Assembly: GCA_021107345.1 (NCBI GenBank)
Contig: JAIOSX010000370.1
Span: 1 to 6,275, forward strand
Reading direction: 5' to 3'
Source of the DNA: Candidatus Aegiribacteria sp.
Lineage (GTDB): Bacteria > Fermentibacterota > Fermentibacteria > Fermentibacterales > Fermentibacteraceae
DNA: 6,275 nucleotides
Position 1 is the first letter of the stretch, and each line of letters starts with the position of its first letter. Below are positions 5,195-6,275 of the stretch, piece after piece. The notes under the pieces were generated by a model. It searched no databases. It was not told the origin of the DNA and saw nothing but the letters and a program-made list of their open reading frames with translations. Both the position numbers and the translations under genes were made by a program.

Positions 5195-6275
5195 TTACTG
5201 CTGATATTGTTCATTTTCGAGGATAACGATTTTCGGGTATCCGATAGGATCGGTCGAAAAGGCAAGCATTCTGTCATTCCCGATAACGATTGTCCAATCG
5301 CGGGAATCCGGATCACTTGCCTCAACGGAAGCGGTAAAAAGGAGTTCACCGTCAAGATCATATACATCAAAATGCGGCAGGGGTTCAGTACCCCGTCTCA
5401 CCCAGAGCCGTTCCTGTCCGTCCACCATGAGGTCTGAAATGGAATAATGGTAAGGGTTCGGTTCGTAATCGATATCTTCCGAAGATATGCTTATACCCAT
5501 ACTCTGCATACGTCCACTACCACCCCCGGCGGCTCTTCTATCCAGAAAAGCGTTGAAATCCTCTATTTCCTCCTCGATTTCCGAGGGGGTTTTGAGTACC
5601 TTTTCGAAGGGTCGTTCGATAAGAAGGAACCGTTCTCCGTCAGGATGAAAACACTCCACCCGATAGCTGTCAGTTGACATGACGCTGGTGAATACTCTTC
5701 CGGTGTGATCAGAAGTAAAGGCAATCGTTGTTTCCGTATATCCCGGACCGATCATTGACGGTTCAAACTCTACCATATCTTCTGCGTAGATATGAGTCGG
5801 TTCCGCCGTTCCATCCAGCCTGGCGAGAGAGTATCCAACCATTCCGTTGGCGATATCGGCTGTCCTCATCAGTCCGATGATAGCTTCTCCATCAGCACCG
5901 TTAATGGCCAGTGGAGGAACAGGAAAGAATCCTGATATCTCACTCTCAAATGCATAGGATGAATCGAACAGTGAAATCATTCCCGACATGGGATCCGAGA
6001 CTGCAAGTTTTCCGTTTCCGAGCAGAGTCATTGCCAGAGGTCGCTGGAACTCACCGGGACCGCTGCCCTGTCGACCTATGCTCCCCAGGAACTCGCCGTC
6101 TGCCGAGAAGACCGCAATATGGGCTTTTGAACCGTCAAGAACGTATATCTCATCGTTCGGACCCAAAAGGGCAGCGTCGGTCTGACCGAAAACATAATTG
6201 CTGTCGCCAAGCTCAACCCCAATTGTATCAACTGCGGTGATTGTGTGATGTACGGGTTCGATATGGGTAGAGATG
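5195..6275 (-). CDS. 6-bladed beta-propeller (NHL-like) protein, 5' end outside window
   Basis: The frame is open from the right edge, so the true start lies beyond 6275; 359 residues and the TAA stop (5197-5195) are visible. A TTG at 6166 is internal, since coding-like sequence (TIGVELGDSNYVFG, then LGPNDEIYVLDG) continues upstream of it. The visible part shows propeller blades with the signature GRQGSGPGEFQRP (visible residues 67-79), flanked by IAVFSADGEFLGSI and LAVSDPMSGMISLFDSS. Later blades include LMVDGQERLWVRRG and FDVYDLDGELLF. This matches the 6-bladed beta-propeller/NHL-type family of secreted or lipid-anchored proteins common in FCB bacteria. A signal peptide or lipobox would be in the missing N-terminus. 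No catalytic motif was seen; such propellers usually bind proteins or ligands. It is the first visible gene of the leftward operon and shares its reading frame with the ArsR gene that follows. Confidence 0.85.
   Translation of the reverse strand, partial: ISTHIEPVHHTITAVDTIGVELGDSNYVFGQTDAALLGPNDEIYVLDGSKAHIAVFSADGEFLGSIGRQGSGPGEFQRPLAMTLLGNGKLAVSDPMSGMISLFDSSYAFESEISGFFPVPPLAINGADGEAIIGLMRTADIANGMVGYSLARLDGTAEPTHIYAEDMVEFEPSMIGPGYTETTIAFTSDHTGRVFTSVMSTDSYRVECFHPDGERFLLIERPFEKVLKTPSEIEEEIEDFNAFLDRRAAGGGSGRMQSMGISISSEDIDYEPNPYHYSISDLMVDGQERLWVRRGTEPLPHFDVYDLDGELLFTASVEASDPDSRDWTIVIGNDRMLAFSTDPIGYPKIVILENEQYQQ

Noticed and set aside
6164..6166. TTG at 6166 as start of the propeller protein
   Set aside because: The frame remains open and protein-like up to the window edge, with strand-like sequence before the TTG, so this is an internal codon.

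Overview
The window looks like a piece of an uncultured, Gram-negative, environmental bacterium, probably from the wider FCB assemblage (lineages such as Fermentibacteria, Aegiribacteria or Cloacimonadota). This is inferred from gene content: a secreted FG-GAP protein ending in a type IX secretion/FlgD-like tail, a 6-bladed beta-propeller protein with the GRQGSGPGEF signature, a bacterial TrmB-type regulator and a barrel-only Omp85 protein. Omp85 implies an outer membrane. The one very clear promoter is a perfect sigma-70 type (TTGACA-N16-TATAAT), which argues against a true Bacteroidetes. The taxon call is tentative.

Left part (1-745): the 5' end of a secreted protein gene runs leftwards out of the window (1-261, minus). 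A possible 37-codon leader ORF (302-415, minus) and a sigma-70-like promoter (463-492, minus) lie upstream of it. The rest is a divergent intergenic region ending in the strong rightward promoter at 676-703, whose -10 box lies inside an inverted repeat that could be an operator.

Middle (746-3610, plus): a 598-residue exported FG-GAP/VCBS protein carries seven calcium-binding-type repeats, a beta-sandwich-like region and a C-terminal sorting-type domain. After a 228-base leader region comes a TrmB-family regulator whose best start is an unusual CTG at 2771.

Right part (3624-6275, minus): a compact gene group reads leftwards, convergent with trmB. Its order is the 6-bladed propeller protein (5' end outside the window), an ArsR-family repressor starting at TTG, a POTRA-less Omp85 beta-barrel, and a 32-codon small ORF with its own ribosome binding site. 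The 9-, 60- and 14-base gaps, with no clear terminator between genes, suggest one operon.

Overall, three envelope or exported proteins and one cut-off exported protein are interleaved with two one-domain-sensor regulators (TrmB and ArsR). A plausible reading is a regulated surface/envelope locus. The substrate or signal cannot be read from this sequence, and no CRISPR array, rRNA, tRNA, insertion sequence or phage gene was seen.
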